Below are positions 53,170 to 63,644 of a stretch of 64,000 bases of DNA, in pieces. This DNA comes from Bacteroidales bacterium. Its GTDB lineage: Bacteria > Bacteroidota > Bacteroidia > Bacteroidales > P3. Numbering within the stretch: position 1 is the first letter of the stretch; each line of letters begins with the position of its first letter. Location: assembly GCA_017561155.1 (NCBI GenBank), contig JAFZDP010000034.1, positions 25,170 to 89,169 on the forward strand, given 5' to 3'. The position numbers and the translations under genes are program-made. A model generated the notes under the pieces. The model did no database searches, was not told where the DNA came from, and saw only the letters and a list, made by a program, of their open reading frames with translations.

Positions 53170-54732
53170 ATGCGATACGAATTTGATTTTCTTGTTATTG
53201 GCTCGGGTATAGCCGGGTTGAGTTTCGCCCTTAAAGTGGCGGAATACGGAAAAGTTTGTGTGCTTACCAAGGCCGATGCTTCGGAAGGTAGTACAAAATA
53301 TGCGCAAGGTGGTATTGCTGCAGTGATGTACGATTCGGATAGCTTTGATAAACATATAGAGGATACATTGGTGGCCGGTGATGGCATTTGCGACGAAGAT
53401 GTGGTGCGAATGACTATCTGCGAGGCTCCAAACCGTATTAAGGAATTGGTGCGTTATGGCGTGAATTTCGACAAAAACTCTGATGGTATGTTCGACCTAC
53501 ACAGAGAGGGTGGACATTCCGACCATCGTATTTTGCACTACAAAGATAGTACCGGTGCCGAAATGGAGCGTGGCTTGCTGCAAGAGGTAAGAAACCATCC
53601 AAACATTATTCTTAAAGAAAATCAATATGCTGTGGATATTATTACACAACACCATTTGGGTCAAAAGGTGACACGTCATACCCCTGACATAGAGTGCTAT
53701 GGTGTGTATGTGCTCAACTCCGAAACCCATAAAGTGGATACCTATCTTGCCAAGATAACATTGTTGGCTACGGGAGGTTTGGGCAATGTGTATGCCACTA
53801 CTACCAATCCTGTCATTGCTACGGGCGACGGTGTGGCTATGGTGCATCGTGCCAGAGGTGTGTTGGAGGATATGGAGTTTGTGCAGTTTCACCCCACCAG
53901 CTTGTACAATCCGCAAGAGCGTCCCGCTTTCCTTATCACCGAAGCTATGCGTGGAGCAGGGGCTATCCTTAAGGATTTGAAGGGTAACGAGTTTATGCAG
54001 AAATACGACAAGCGTCTGTCCTTGGCACCTCGCGATATAGTGGCTCGTGCTATAGACAACGAGATGAAACTTAGCGGTGCCGACCATCTTTATTTGGACG
54101 CACGTCATATCGGAAAGGCTCATCTTATGGAAGGGTTCCCAAATATATATGCCAAATGTTTGGAGATAGGGATAAATATTGCCAAAGATATGATACCTAT
54201 CCGTCCGGCAGCACACTATCAGTGTGGTGGAATATCGGTGGATAAGAATGGCGAATCGTCGATACATCATCTTTATGCCGCCGGCGAATGTTCGCGAACA
54301 GGCTTGCATGGTGGCAATCGTTTGGCGTCCAACTCGCTATTGGAAGCCGTAGTATATGCCCACAACGCTGCAATGCACGCCATAGAAAAAGTAAAAACGG
54401 TGGATATATGCCAACAAGTACCTGATTGGAACTCTGATGGTATGGTGCTAAACGAAGAGATGATTCTTATAACACAAACACGCAAAGAGTTGCAAGAAAT
54501 AATGTCGAACTATGTAGGTATAGTACGTTCCGACCTACGTCTGCAACGTGCTTTCGATCGTTTGAACCTTATCTATCGCGAAACGGAAGACTTATATAAC
54601 AGGTCGGTGCTTACCGAAGAAATATGCGAACTTAGAAATCTTATTGCCTGTGCATACTTGGTGACCAAGATGGCCAGAAACAGAAAAGAAAATCGAGGAT
54701 TGCACTATTCTATCGACTATTTGAGAAAATAA
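53170..54732 (+). CDS. nadB: L-aspartate oxidase
   Basis: A 520-aa FAD enzyme that oxidises aspartate to iminoaspartate in NAD synthesis. The dinucleotide fold is DFLVIGSGIAGLSFALKVAE at the N-terminus, followed by the GSTKYAQGGIAAV loop. The active-site region includes EFVQFHPTSLY and the C-terminal GGI and ECSRTGLHGGNRLASNSLLE motifs. It stands apart from nadA/nadC, which are not in the window. Confidence 0.96.
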   Translation: MRYEFDFLVIGSGIAGLSFALKVAEYGKVCVLTKADASEGSTKYAQGGIAAVMYDSDSFDKHIEDTLVAGDGICDEDVVRMTICEAPNRIKELVRYGVNFDKNSDGMFDLHREGGHSDHRILHYKDSTGAEMERGLLQEVRNHPNIILKENQYAVDIITQHHLGQKVTRHTPDIECYGVYVLNSETHKVDTYLAKITLLATGGLGNVYATTTNPVIATGDGVAMVHRARGVLEDMEFVQFHPTSLYNPQERPAFLITEAMRGAGAILKDLKGNEFMQKYDKRLSLAPRDIVARAIDNEMKLSGADHLYLDARHIGKAHLMEGFPNIYAKCLEIGINIAKDMIPIRPAAHYQCGGISVDKNGESSIHHLYAAGECSRTGLHGGNRLASNSLLEAVVYAHNAAMHAIEKVKTVDICQQVPDWNSDGMVLNEEMILITQTRKELQEIMSNYVGIVRSDLRLQRAFDRLNLIYRETEDLYNRSVLTEEICELRNLIACAYLVTKMARNRKENRGLHYSIDYLRK

Positions 54733-54835
54733 ATAATAAGCCAACCCAACGAAACAACGATAGAATGCAATAATGTGTCGGCATTGTTGCTATATTGTTG
54801 GTTCGTTTGTTTTTGTAGGAAGTAACGATACAGAT

Positions 54836-56200
54836 ATGCACGATTTTACGACAGGAACAATAGGAAAGCCACTTGCCAAGTTTGCCATACCCATTATATT
54901 GGGCAATTTTTTTATGCAAACTTACAATATTGTCGACTCTATTGTAGTGGGTACTTATTTGGGCAAAGAGGCTTTGGCTGCTGTAGGTGCGGCCTATCCT
55001 GTTATTTTCTTGCTCACCTCGTTGGTGATGGGCATATCGTCGGGGGGTACGGTATTGGTGTCGCACTACAAGGGCGCCAAAGATTCTGACAACCTGAAAC
55101 GTAGTATTGATACCACCTATTTGTTCATAATAGCAGCCGGAGTGCTTATAACTATTTTGGGAATATTGCTTACGCCTGCTATCTATCGCATTACCAATCT
55201 GCCTAAAGATGTGTTTCCGCTTGCGGTTTCTTATTTGCAGGTTTATCTGCTCAGCACTATTTTTGCTTTTTGTTTCAATGGTACTTCGGCTATACTGCGT
55301 GGTATGGGCGACTCAAAAACGCCGCTCTTTTTCCTTATAGCGTGCAATGTTATCAATCTGGTGCTTACTACGTTGTTTATTTGTGTGCTCAACTATGGTG
55401 TCGAATCGTCGGCATGGGCCAGTGTAATATCGCAAGTATGTGCGTCGGTGTCGCTTTTTGTGTATCTTAAATACAAAAAGTCGGTGGCTATCATACGTTT
55501 CAGAAGTTGCCAATGGAGTGCTCGTATATTCAGCTCTATGATAAAGATAGGCCTCCCCACAGGGTTGCAACAGTCTGTTGTAAGCCTGGGACAGATGGCG
55601 TTGATGTCTATAGTCAATGGTTTTGGTACTGTGTTTGTGGCGGCTTATAGTGCCATGATGCGTATCGATGCCATAGCCACTATGCCCGGAATGAATTTTA
55701 GTCAGGCACTTACTTCGTTTGTGGGTCAGAATATAGGTGCCGGAAAAATGGACCGTGTGGTAAAAGGTTGGAGATTTATTTTTACTACAAATATCATTGT
55801 GTCCCTGGTAATGTCGGCAATATTTATCCTTTTCGGCAAATCTATTATGTCGTGTTTCTCGTCGGATGTTGCGGTTATCGACGAAGGCTATAGGTATCTG
55901 CTTATATGCGGACCGTTCTACTTTTTGTTTTCGGCTATGTTTTCTTTCACCGGATTGTTTCGCGGTGCCGGCGATACATTGCCAACCATGCTTATATCGC
56001 TTTTCTCGCTTTGGTTGTTCCGCATTCCATGTGCATACATCTTTTCGAGCCTTTGGGGTAGTGTAGGTGTGTGGATTTCTATTCCTGTAGGCTGGCTGTT
56101 CGGACTTATATTCTCGGTGCTTTACTACAAGTATGGCAAGTGGAGAACCAAGAATATTACCTCGTCGGATATATCGCACCATACTGCTGTGGATATGTAG
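54836..56200 (+). CDS. MATE family multidrug efflux transporter
   Basis: A 454-aa inner-membrane protein with about twelve helices. It starts at ATG 54836 (MHDFTTGTIGKPLAKFAIP), after an AGGAAG ribosome-binding site; an earlier in-frame ATG adds an unlikely prefix. MATE signatures are NFFMQTYNIVDSIVVGTYLG near the N-terminus, SSGGTVLVSHYKGA, and the half-repeat GLPTGLQQSVVSLGQMAL. Members use a Na+ or H+ gradient to export cationic drugs. It follows nadB by about 100 bp. Confidence 0.93.
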   Translation: MHDFTTGTIGKPLAKFAIPIILGNFFMQTYNIVDSIVVGTYLGKEALAAVGAAYPVIFLLTSLVMGISSGGTVLVSHYKGAKDSDNLKRSIDTTYLFIIAAGVLITILGILLTPAIYRITNLPKDVFPLAVSYLQVYLLSTIFAFCFNGTSAILRGMGDSKTPLFFLIACNVINLVLTTLFICVLNYGVESSAWASVISQVCASVSLFVYLKYKKSVAIIRFRSCQWSARIFSSMIKIGLPTGLQQSVVSLGQMALMSIVNGFGTVFVAAYSAMMRIDAIATMPGMNFSQALTSFVGQNIGAGKMDRVVKGWRFIFTTNIIVSLVMSAIFILFGKSIMSCFSSDVAVIDEGYRYLLICGPFYFLFSAMFSFTGLFRGAGDTLPTMLISLFSLWLFRIPCAYIFSSLWGSVGVWISIPVGWLFGLIFSVLYYKYGKWRTKNITSSDISHHTAVDM

Positions 56201-56239
56201 TCCGGGTTTTGTGTCGGTATTATATGTGGGCGATGCCGG

Positions 56240-57979
56240 CTATTCCGCTTCTTGTATAGTAGGAACAAGTTTGCCTTCTATATCTTTCTCTGTAGAAAAA
56301 GCGAATGTTCCGTAGTTGGTGGTTGTTAGTTTTGCAGTTTTGTTTTTTATTTCTATGGTTATGTTGCTGTCGTGTTCGGTGTTTATTATGGTGTTGGCAA
56401 GCAGTATAGCTTTTTCTATTCCGTCGGCGGTGCCAAAGTTCCAAGCCTCGTCGGGCTGTGCCAGTCTGTTGCCTTCGTATATCGATTTGTTGTTCATTCT
56501 TTTTAGCAATTCAGCTCTTTCGTATACTCTTAGGTGTTTTAGTTTTTCTACCGATATGGGGTTTCGTTGCCATGCTGCCATTGCAAACGGAGTCCAATCT
56601 ATTGTGTTCATATCTCTGAAAGTGTAGAAAGCCAAGTCTGCCACGGCGTTTTTATCTGCGGCATGGTGTAGGTAGTCTATAATCTCGGTTCTCGACATGT
56701 CGGTGTCTATATTCAGTCTTGGTTGCAAGGTGTCGTAGATTTTGTTTGGGTTTGGTAGTCGAGGTGTCAGCGATATAAAATGTTCTATACCGTCGAATAT
56801 AGTGTATATGGTCTTTTTATCTATAAGGTGTAGATAGCTTTCGTTGTCGAAAAACTGCTTTGCTACTGCTGTTTCGCCTATGTGTTTTGTATCGATAAAA
56901 TGTTCAAAATCGTTCAGTAGTATTTTGTCGGGATAGGGGATAGGGAGTGTTTTTTCGTGTGGTATTTCTGCTATCAAGGCATTTCTACTTTCGTTAGAGA
57001 ATATGTTTTTCGAATATCGTTCGTATTCAAAAATTGTTTGTAGGTCTATGTATGCATCTGTTCCGTTGCGTTTGTTGCAGTACTGAAATAGTGTGTGGTA
57101 TTGTGAGTGTTGGCGGATAAAGTTTATAAACATTTCGAACGAAAAGTCTGTATTTACAAACTTGGTCAGGCTGTCGGTAAATTTTGAATACGCCACTTTG
57201 TCTATCGTTGCGGTGTCGTACATCGTGTGCACATATCCCGATAGGTTTGCCACTATGGTTATCTTCTCGTTCTCTATTGCACGTCGAGCTTTTTGTGACA
57301 ACTCTGTGCCGTTGAACCACATTTTCTTTGTAACTATTCGTCGGTTGTTGGTAAACAGTCCTTCGTTTTCCGAAATAAAGTTCTGCGAGTGTAGAGGTGT
57401 CGATATAAGGAAAATATCGTCCAAAGGAATTTTTGCCAATATAAATAGTGCAGCAACATAAAGAGCCGAAAACGACACACATTCGCCGGCTGCAATGTTG
57501 TAGTCCTTTTTTAGTTTGAATGCCATCATGGCTTCTACCGTTTCGGTTTTCCAATATGGGATAACTTCCGACGAATATTTGTCTAGCCCGAAGTGTTTGC
57601 GGATGTCTATGTCAAAGTAGTATTTGTCGCCTTCGTAGCCAAATAGGGCGTTGGATTGTTTTAAGGTTTCTATATCTACAAACTGTCTAAAACGGTTTAT
57701 CTCGGCAGTCTTTGTCGTTAGTCCCCAGGTGTCTAAATCCAAGTTGAACATAGTGTGGTCCATTATGTATTGCTTCACCCTGTTTACTTTGTAGTTGAAC
57801 GATTTGTTTTCGATATTGCTAAACCAAGAGTCGGATTTCCAGCGCCAGATTATCGGCGACATTATGTTTGCCAACACCAACGAGTATAACAGTTCGGGAA
57901 AGATGAATATTTCCATATCCGACAATGTGAATGCCGACGAGTATTTTTCTATATCTTTGTTGTGTCGTAGTGTCTTCAT
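56240..57979 (-). CDS. Conserved unknown protein with a transglutaminase-like segment
   Basis: A 579-aa protein without a signal peptide. The segment AAGECVSFSALYVAALFILA followed by PLDDIFLISTPLHSQNFIS (about residues 160-200) resembles the Cys and His part of transglutaminase-like cysteine proteases (GxCxxxS...AL, then H). The rest is rich in aromatic and charged residues and is not recognised. It runs convergent with the MATE gene, ending 39 bp from it. Its function is unknown. Confidence 0.7.
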   Translation of the reverse strand: MKTLRHNKDIEKYSSAFTLSDMEIFIFPELLYSLVLANIMSPIIWRWKSDSWFSNIENKSFNYKVNRVKQYIMDHTMFNLDLDTWGLTTKTAEINRFRQFVDIETLKQSNALFGYEGDKYYFDIDIRKHFGLDKYSSEVIPYWKTETVEAMMAFKLKKDYNIAAGECVSFSALYVAALFILAKIPLDDIFLISTPLHSQNFISENEGLFTNNRRIVTKKMWFNGTELSQKARRAIENEKITIVANLSGYVHTMYDTATIDKVAYSKFTDSLTKFVNTDFSFEMFINFIRQHSQYHTLFQYCNKRNGTDAYIDLQTIFEYERYSKNIFSNESRNALIAEIPHEKTLPIPYPDKILLNDFEHFIDTKHIGETAVAKQFFDNESYLHLIDKKTIYTIFDGIEHFISLTPRLPNPNKIYDTLQPRLNIDTDMSRTEIIDYLHHAADKNAVADLAFYTFRDMNTIDWTPFAMAAWQRNPISVEKLKHLRVYERAELLKRMNNKSIYEGNRLAQPDEAWNFGTADGIEKAILLANTIINTEHDSNITIEIKNKTAKLTTTNYGTFAFSTEKDIEGKLVPTIQEAE

Positions 57980-58012
57980 TTAGGTATAAGTTTAGTATGC
58001 ATATAAGTATGT

Positions 58013-58042
58013 ACAGCAAGAAACGCAAAATTTCTTGCTGTA
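58013..58042 (-). terminator. Terminator-like hairpin after the glycosyltransferase gene
   Basis: The stem ACAGCAAGAAA / TTTCTTGCTGT with loop CGCAAAAT is followed by little T on this strand. Confidence 0.5.
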
Positions 58043-58072
58043 GTTTTGACGTTTAGAAAAAATACTTTTTTC

Positions 58073-59062
58073 TTATTGCAGTATCATCTTGTCTACTATG
58101 GTCGGTATTGTTTCCCAGTTTATTTTGTTCATGCAGTTGAAGTGTTTTTTAGGGCATTGTTGGTAGCCTAATTTGCTGCATGGTCTGCATTTTAGGTTGT
58201 CTGTTTCTATGTTTACAAAGTTGTTTTGTTGTTGAGGCATATATGGGTACATGCCTAATTGTGGTGTGGTGTTGCCCCAAATGGTTATTATTTTCTTTTT
58301 GTATGCTGCTGCAATATGCATCAAGCCGGTGTCGGCGGTTATGACGACTGTCGAGTTTTTTACATGTATGGCCGATTGTGCCAAACTGCATTTGCCGCAC
58401 AAATTGGCTACATTGGAAGGCAAAGAGGTCGTAACCCCCGAATCCTCCAAACGTATGGCATCGTTTTTGTCGCCAAGCAGTACTATGTTTTGTTTTATGT
58501 TGCCAATCAGAAAGGATATGTATTTGGGAGGTATTTGTTTAGTGGTGTGGTTGGCACCGCACACTATGGCCACATATTTCTCGAAAGGTTTGTCGACTAT
58601 TTCGTTTTCGGAGCAGAAATAGTCCAACCCTTTATTGTCGTTTTTGATGTTTAGTTTTTTTACGGCGTCAAAGTATCTGTCCACTATGTGGATGTCGGGC
58701 ATTATGCCTTTGTGTTTAGTGGTCACATACAGCCATTTTCTTATATTCAGTTTTCCAAAGCTTCCCGATGGTACGGCTAGCGATAGTTTCACTATTTTCG
58801 AGCGTAGGTTTTTGTGTAGGTCTACCACAAAGTCGTAGTGTTCGGCTTTTAGTTCCTTTATAGTGTCGGCGATAGAATCTTGAAGGGTGTATACTTTGTC
58901 TATGTAAGGGTTGTGTTCCAATATAGTTTTGTTGGCTTTTTTTGTAAGGTAATGAATCTCGATGTCGGGCATTTGCGTTTTTATACATCTTACTATAGGT
59001 GTGGTAAGAACAATATCTCCAATCGAGCTGAATCGTATTACTAGCAACTTGTTTACTTTCAT
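58073..59062 (-). CDS. Glycosyltransferase family 9 (heptosyltransferase-like)
   Basis: A 329-aa GT-B enzyme of the ADP-heptose:LPS heptosyltransferase type. It opens LLVIRFSSIGDIVLTTPIVR, the family N-terminal block. It contains YDFVVDLHKNLRSKIV and the C-terminal TADTGLMHIAAAYKKKIITIWG with TPQLGMYPY, where the nucleotide-sugar binds. It acts on the inner face of the inner membrane in LPS core assembly. It lies 21 bp downstream of tamB on the same strand. Confidence 0.92.
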   Translation of the reverse strand: MKVNKLLVIRFSSIGDIVLTTPIVRCIKTQMPDIEIHYLTKKANKTILEHNPYIDKVYTLQDSIADTIKELKAEHYDFVVDLHKNLRSKIVKLSLAVPSGSFGKLNIRKWLYVTTKHKGIMPDIHIVDRYFDAVKKLNIKNDNKGLDYFCSENEIVDKPFEKYVAIVCGANHTTKQIPPKYISFLIGNIKQNIVLLGDKNDAIRLEDSGVTTSLPSNVANLCGKCSLAQSAIHVKNSTVVITADTGLMHIAAAYKKKIITIWGNTTPQLGMYPYMPQQQNNFVNIETDNLKCRPCSKLGYQQCPKKHFNCMNKINWETIPTIVDKMILQ

Positions 59063-59083
59063 CAGTTAGTCCCCTTCGTCTGT

Positions 59084-62000
59084 TTACTTAGATTTTTTGC
59101 TGTTGTCTTTTTTGCCAAAAAAGTTTCTCCATGAGTCGAAGCTGTGGGTGTATTTCAAACCAACCCCCTGAGTGTAGGGAAGATTTTGTTTGGTATAGTC
59201 GTTCACATTCGACCTGTTGAATACTACGATATGCAGATATGGTGTAATCTTATATCCCAAAAGCATATCTCCGATTATGTTGTTTCGGCTTTCGTATCCT
59301 CTGGTGTTTCCGCCCCATCCGAATGTTGTTTCGAAATAGAATTTTTCCCATTCTTTGCTTATGTCTATGTTAAGCTGTTCCGATGTTAGTTCGTTTTGCG
59401 ATTTGTATTCAAAGTTTACGTCTACCACCTTTATCATATTGCTTATAATACTGCTTACCTGATTTGCTACTAATTCGACACCACTGCCCAAACCATTGCT
59501 TAGAAAAGCGTCGTTTCCACGTCCCGACACCGGCATAAATTCACCTGTAAGCAATAGCGAAACGGTTTGGTTTATCATTTCGCGTTCGTTGGAGCGGTCG
59601 ATTAGTGCATATACCTCTTCTTCGGTTGATTGGTCTACGTTGGGTAGTCTGAAGTCGAAGCCGATCTTTGGATTCGATAGGTTGCCGGTAAGCGATATTA
59701 TACTTTCCACATTTACTGTCTTGTGCGAAATGTTTTCCATGCCTTCGCTAGTACCTGTCAAACTGGAAAGACTTACACGTTTTTCGTATATACCTTTTAC
59801 ATTGATAGCGGCGTTGGCAGGGTCGCCGGTCCAGCTTACAGAGCCTCCGTTTTCTATTTTTAGTTCGCGGCTCAGCAAGTTTATAAAGTCTACCTTGAAT
59901 ATTCCGTTGTCGATATTGTAGTCGCCCATCATCGAGAAATGGTCGTCAGAGTCAAGGCTGAGTCTTAGATTGCCCTTACCTGTAGCCGACACCAATGCCT
60001 TCATCGACGAGAAATCCATAGGCAATGCAACTTTTATATCAGGTGTAGCGTCGATGTTTAGTACTATTTTGTAGCTGGTTTTGTCTTGGTCTTTTTCTTT
60101 CTTCACCAGTTTGGTGTCGAAAAAGCTTTTACGTTCTTTTACCTTTTCTTTTTCTACAAATTGTATAAAGTTTTGTTCTTTCAGTGTCTTTTTGCTGTTT
60201 AGTGGCACATTAAACGAGCTGTTTTCTTTGGTGCGTGCCTCTACTTCTATGTTTATGTCTTTGTCGGTACCCGTTACTTTGGCGTTTGCCGCTGCATATA
60301 TGGTTCCGTAGAATGGCATGTCAACATCTTGGTTGCTGTTTATTATAAGCAGGTTGTCGGTTGTCATGCTCAGGTCGAATTGGAAATTCTTCAAGTATTG
60401 GTGACGTATATTGCCTTTGATGTATGCAATGTTGTTTTCTTCGTCAGTTATCTTAAAGTTGTTCAGTACTATGTTTTGGTTTTCTATTACTATGCTGTCG
60501 CTGAAGTAATACGAGGTGTTGGAATAGTCTATTTTTATAACACCGTCTTTTATCTTTGCCATACCCAGTATTTTGGGCTCTTGTAGGTTGCCCTCTATGG
60601 TAAAGTCGCCGTGTAGGTTGCCTTCAAATTTCGACGAGAAACTTCTGAGGAACGGCTGCAACGATTTTAGCGAAAAGCCGTCAAAGTTTACTTTAAAGTC
60701 CAAGTTGTTGGTGTCGAGGGTAGGGTAGAAATATCCCGAAGCCGTCAGCGGACTGACTATCTTGTCGTCGCTTTCGTAGTTGGATTGGATATTTATGTTC
60801 AAGTTTTGCATTTCAGGATTCCAGCCCGAGCTTATATGTGTGTGTCCGATGTCTTGGTTGTTTATCTTCAAACTGTCTATTGCCAATTCGGTGTCGAAGT
60901 ATAGCGACGAGTAGAATCCTTTCAGCACCAAGTCGCCGTCAATGTTTCCGTTTAGGCTCAGGTCGCTTATGTTTAGCAGTGTGTTGAACTGGCTCAACCC
61001 AAATTGGTCGAACATAAGTAGCAACGAGTCGTTTTCGCCTTTTCTGATATTCGATGCTATGTATAGCGATTGTTTGTTGCTGTTTACTGCCAAATTCTCT
61101 ATTATCAGTGTGTTTGTGTCGTATACTATGCTGTTGTTGTTGCTTACGTTCCATCGTTCTCCATTTACTTCGAATTCCGAGTTTCGTATGCTTATGTAGT
61201 TAGACAAGCCGTTGTTTTCTATGTCGATGTTTATGTCGCCAAAGTTTGTATGCACCTTTTTGTTGTCTACCCAGTCCAAGCCCAGTTTTACATTTGTCGG
61301 GGCCGAAGTCAGCGATATGTCTATGTTTTCCAAAAAGGTAATGTTTTCGGTAAAGAATTTTGGCGATGTCATCTTTATGGTGTAGGCGTCGTTGTAGCCT
61401 TGTCCGTCTATGGTCAGGTTGTCCAGCACAAGGCTGTTTAGAGCCACAAGACTAGAGTTGAATTTGAATTTCAACGATTCGGTGTAGTTGTACGACCCTT
61501 CAAACACAGTGTTTTCGGCTACAAACAATCCGGGTACTATTTTGGATAGTATAAGGTTCGATGTGTCGGTAATCTGAAGCATGAAGTTGAACTCGGCATC
61601 GGTAGGTTTTATGTTTGCTGCCTTGTCTTTGTGGTAGAATGGGTTGTAGTTGTTTGGAACATAGCTGTTCAATATCTTTTGCGTTATGGTGGCAAAGTCG
61701 CTATATTCAAAATAACCCTTGGTTTCAAAGTCTAAAAAGTCGCTGCAGTTCAGTGTTATGTTTTTGTAGTTGTTTAGTTCGCGAGCAGCAAAAGCTATAG
61801 TTTGAGTGTATATAGAATCGTTGTCGTTTAGTTTTATTTTTGTGTTTTCCAATAGTATGTTTCCACACAAGTCGTCAAATTCGTTACCTTCTATATTTGC
61901 AGTTATCTGTGTTGATAGCATTATATTGGTGTCTTTTTCTGTTTTCAGTATGCCGAAGTGCGATAGGTTCAGCTTGCCAATGTTTATGTTGGCAGTATAT

Positions 62001-63520
62001 CTATTGGTCGAATCGTGTAGGTTTGCATTGGCATAAAGTTTAAGGTCTATGTTGGTATCGTTTATGCCTATTGTGGCCTCTATTGTCTGTTCGCTCAGGC
62101 TTGCCGATATTTTTGTTTCTTCTATAGTGTTTCCGTTTATGATGGTATTGAATAGTGTGGCATCTTCCATGCTTGCCGTCATGGTCGAAAAGTCAAAACC
62201 TTCGCCGCTTACTATCATATCTACCCCTGTCGAGGTCACTGCCTTGTTTGGCAGCAGTGCTGCAATGTTTAGCCGTGGCGACATTATGTTGCCCTCGTAC
62301 ATATATTGGTTGTTGCTTTCGTTCTGGTATACATCGGCATTCACCATTATGTTTCCCACGTTGGTTTTGGCGTAGCAGTTGGCATAAAATTCGTATATGG
62401 TTCCTATGAATGTTGCCGATAGGTTTACTTTTTTTACATGTTGCAGTACCGACGGCAAACTTATTTGCGGCCAACTGTCGGGTAGTTTTACCTTTGCCAA
62501 CTCGTGAATGTTGGTTTCCAGTTCGTTTACACTTCCTTTAATAATCGTTTCTTTCATATTCGGAAGTCCCACTATGTATCCGTTCAGAGCCAGCGAGGTG
62601 TGGTCTCCTATTTTTAGTTTCACATAGTCGGTATGCATGTCGGCCACAGTGCCGTAAAAGTTACCTTGTATGTCGACCTTGGCATCGAAACCCCATAGCA
62701 TCGGAGCCCAATAGGTGGCATCTTTTAGTCCTCCGTAGCTACCTTCTTTAAATTCTGCAAGCATGTGAACGGTGTTCAGGTAGTCGCTCATCTCGTCCCA
62801 GCTGTTGTATAGCAGTGCGGTATTGCCTTTTAGATGCGAATAGTCGGTTTTCAAATCCATGTTGGTCATCGATATTCCACAGGGCGACACGTATGCGTAG
62901 CCGGTCAGATTTTCCAGGCTGAAACCGCTTTCTTCGTCGGCCGAAAACCGTTCGATAAACGTAGTAACATAGTCGGCATCAACGCGTATGTTTCTCATTC
63001 GGGCGTTGATGTTTTTGAAGTGCATAGCTTTTACGTTGACACCATTCTTGTACTCGAAATCCTGATAGCCGGGCAAATACATTTGGTATTCTATATTTCT
63101 AAGCACCAACTGATTTACGCTTACAACAAATCTGTTGTGTGTGCTGTCGGTGTCGTCTTTTTCTTTCTTGTAGTGGTTGATGATGAAGTTTAGGTTTATG
63201 CCTCCTCCAAGGCTGTCGGGATATTTTTCAAGACAGTAGTAGGCGTTTTTCATATATACCCTATCTATTTTTATCCCTTTCGATGTGATAGGTAGCTCGT
63301 CGAAGCGGATAGTTATCTTTTCGCCAATATAAACCGAGTCGCCTTCGGGGGTATATAGCTCGATGCCTCGAAGGGTGATATGGTCTAGAATATTAAAATT
63401 TACAGATTTTATGCTTACATTCGTATTCCACTCTTTCGAGAAATGAGCAGAGGCAATGTTTCCTGCAATTTGTTGTACAACAGAGTAGTTGACCAATGCA
63501 ACAATAATGTACACCGTCAA
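59084..63520 (-). CDS. tamB: TamB/DUF490-type translocation and assembly module protein
   Basis: A 1478-aa or longer envelope protein. The N-terminus is a membrane anchor, followed by a very long run of short beta strands (AsmA-like), and a C-terminal TamB domain with GNGNDA-like GRGNDAFLSNGLGSGVELV, the FEYKSQNELTSEQLNIDIS strand block and GVGLKYTHSFDSW. TamB proteins bridge the inner and outer membrane and carry lipids or assist OMP insertion. The listed start is a TTG that cuts the membrane helix. The frame is open upstream to 63594 with no ATG, and the helix (ALIGVFLTVYIIVALVNYS) needs a start near ATC 63568 or another non-ATG codon. Confidence 0.85.
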   Translation of the reverse strand: MTVYIIVALVNYSVVQQIAGNIASAHFSKEWNTNVSIKSVNFNILDHITLRGIELYTPEGDSVYIGEKITIRFDELPITSKGIKIDRVYMKNAYYCLEKYPDSLGGGINLNFIINHYKKEKDDTDSTHNRFVVSVNQLVLRNIEYQMYLPGYQDFEYKNGVNVKAMHFKNINARMRNIRVDADYVTTFIERFSADEESGFSLENLTGYAYVSPCGISMTNMDLKTDYSHLKGNTALLYNSWDEMSDYLNTVHMLAEFKEGSYGGLKDATYWAPMLWGFDAKVDIQGNFYGTVADMHTDYVKLKIGDHTSLALNGYIVGLPNMKETIIKGSVNELETNIHELAKVKLPDSWPQISLPSVLQHVKKVNLSATFIGTIYEFYANCYAKTNVGNIMVNADVYQNESNNQYMYEGNIMSPRLNIAALLPNKAVTSTGVDMIVSGEGFDFSTMTASMEDATLFNTIINGNTIEETKISASLSEQTIEATIGINDTNIDLKLYANANLHDSTNRYTANINIGKLNLSHFGILKTEKDTNIMLSTQITANIEGNEFDDLCGNILLENTKIKLNDNDSIYTQTIAFAARELNNYKNITLNCSDFLDFETKGYFEYSDFATITQKILNSYVPNNYNPFYHKDKAANIKPTDAEFNFMLQITDTSNLILSKIVPGLFVAENTVFEGSYNYTESLKFKFNSSLVALNSLVLDNLTIDGQGYNDAYTIKMTSPKFFTENITFLENIDISLTSAPTNVKLGLDWVDNKKVHTNFGDINIDIENNGLSNYISIRNSEFEVNGERWNVSNNNSIVYDTNTLIIENLAVNSNKQSLYIASNIRKGENDSLLLMFDQFGLSQFNTLLNISDLSLNGNIDGDLVLKGFYSSLYFDTELAIDSLKINNQDIGHTHISSGWNPEMQNLNINIQSNYESDDKIVSPLTASGYFYPTLDTNNLDFKVNFDGFSLKSLQPFLRSFSSKFEGNLHGDFTIEGNLQEPKILGMAKIKDGVIKIDYSNTSYYFSDSIVIENQNIVLNNFKITDEENNIAYIKGNIRHQYLKNFQFDLSMTTDNLLIINSNQDVDMPFYGTIYAAANAKVTGTDKDINIEVEARTKENSSFNVPLNSKKTLKEQNFIQFVEKEKVKERKSFFDTKLVKKEKDQDKTSYKIVLNIDATPDIKVALPMDFSSMKALVSATGKGNLRLSLDSDDHFSMMGDYNIDNGIFKVDFINLLSRELKIENGGSVSWTGDPANAAINVKGIYEKRVSLSSLTGTSEGMENISHKTVNVESIISLTGNLSNPKIGFDFRLPNVDQSTEEEVYALIDRSNEREMINQTVSLLLTGEFMPVSGRGNDAFLSNGLGSGVELVANQVSSIISNMIKVVDVNFEYKSQNELTSEQLNIDISKEWEKFYFETTFGWGGNTRGYESRNNIIGDMLLGYKITPYLHIVVFNRSNVNDYTKQNLPYTQGVGLKYTHSFDSWRNFFGKKDNSKKSK

Positions 63521-63644
63521 AAAAACTCCTATAAGAGCTCGTTTTACTATGTTGTATAAGCGTTTGATGCCTCTAGGTTTTTTAGTTTTACTATTATTTT
63601 AATTTACAATTATCTATGCAACGAATATAAAAACTAATTCATTG

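Noticed and set aside
53497..54309. 270-codon open frame on the minus strand
   Set aside because: It is antisense to nadB and has no motif.
55313..56182. 289-codon open frame on the minus strand
   Set aside because: It is antisense to the MATE gene, rich in Arg, His and Tyr, with no recognisable motif.
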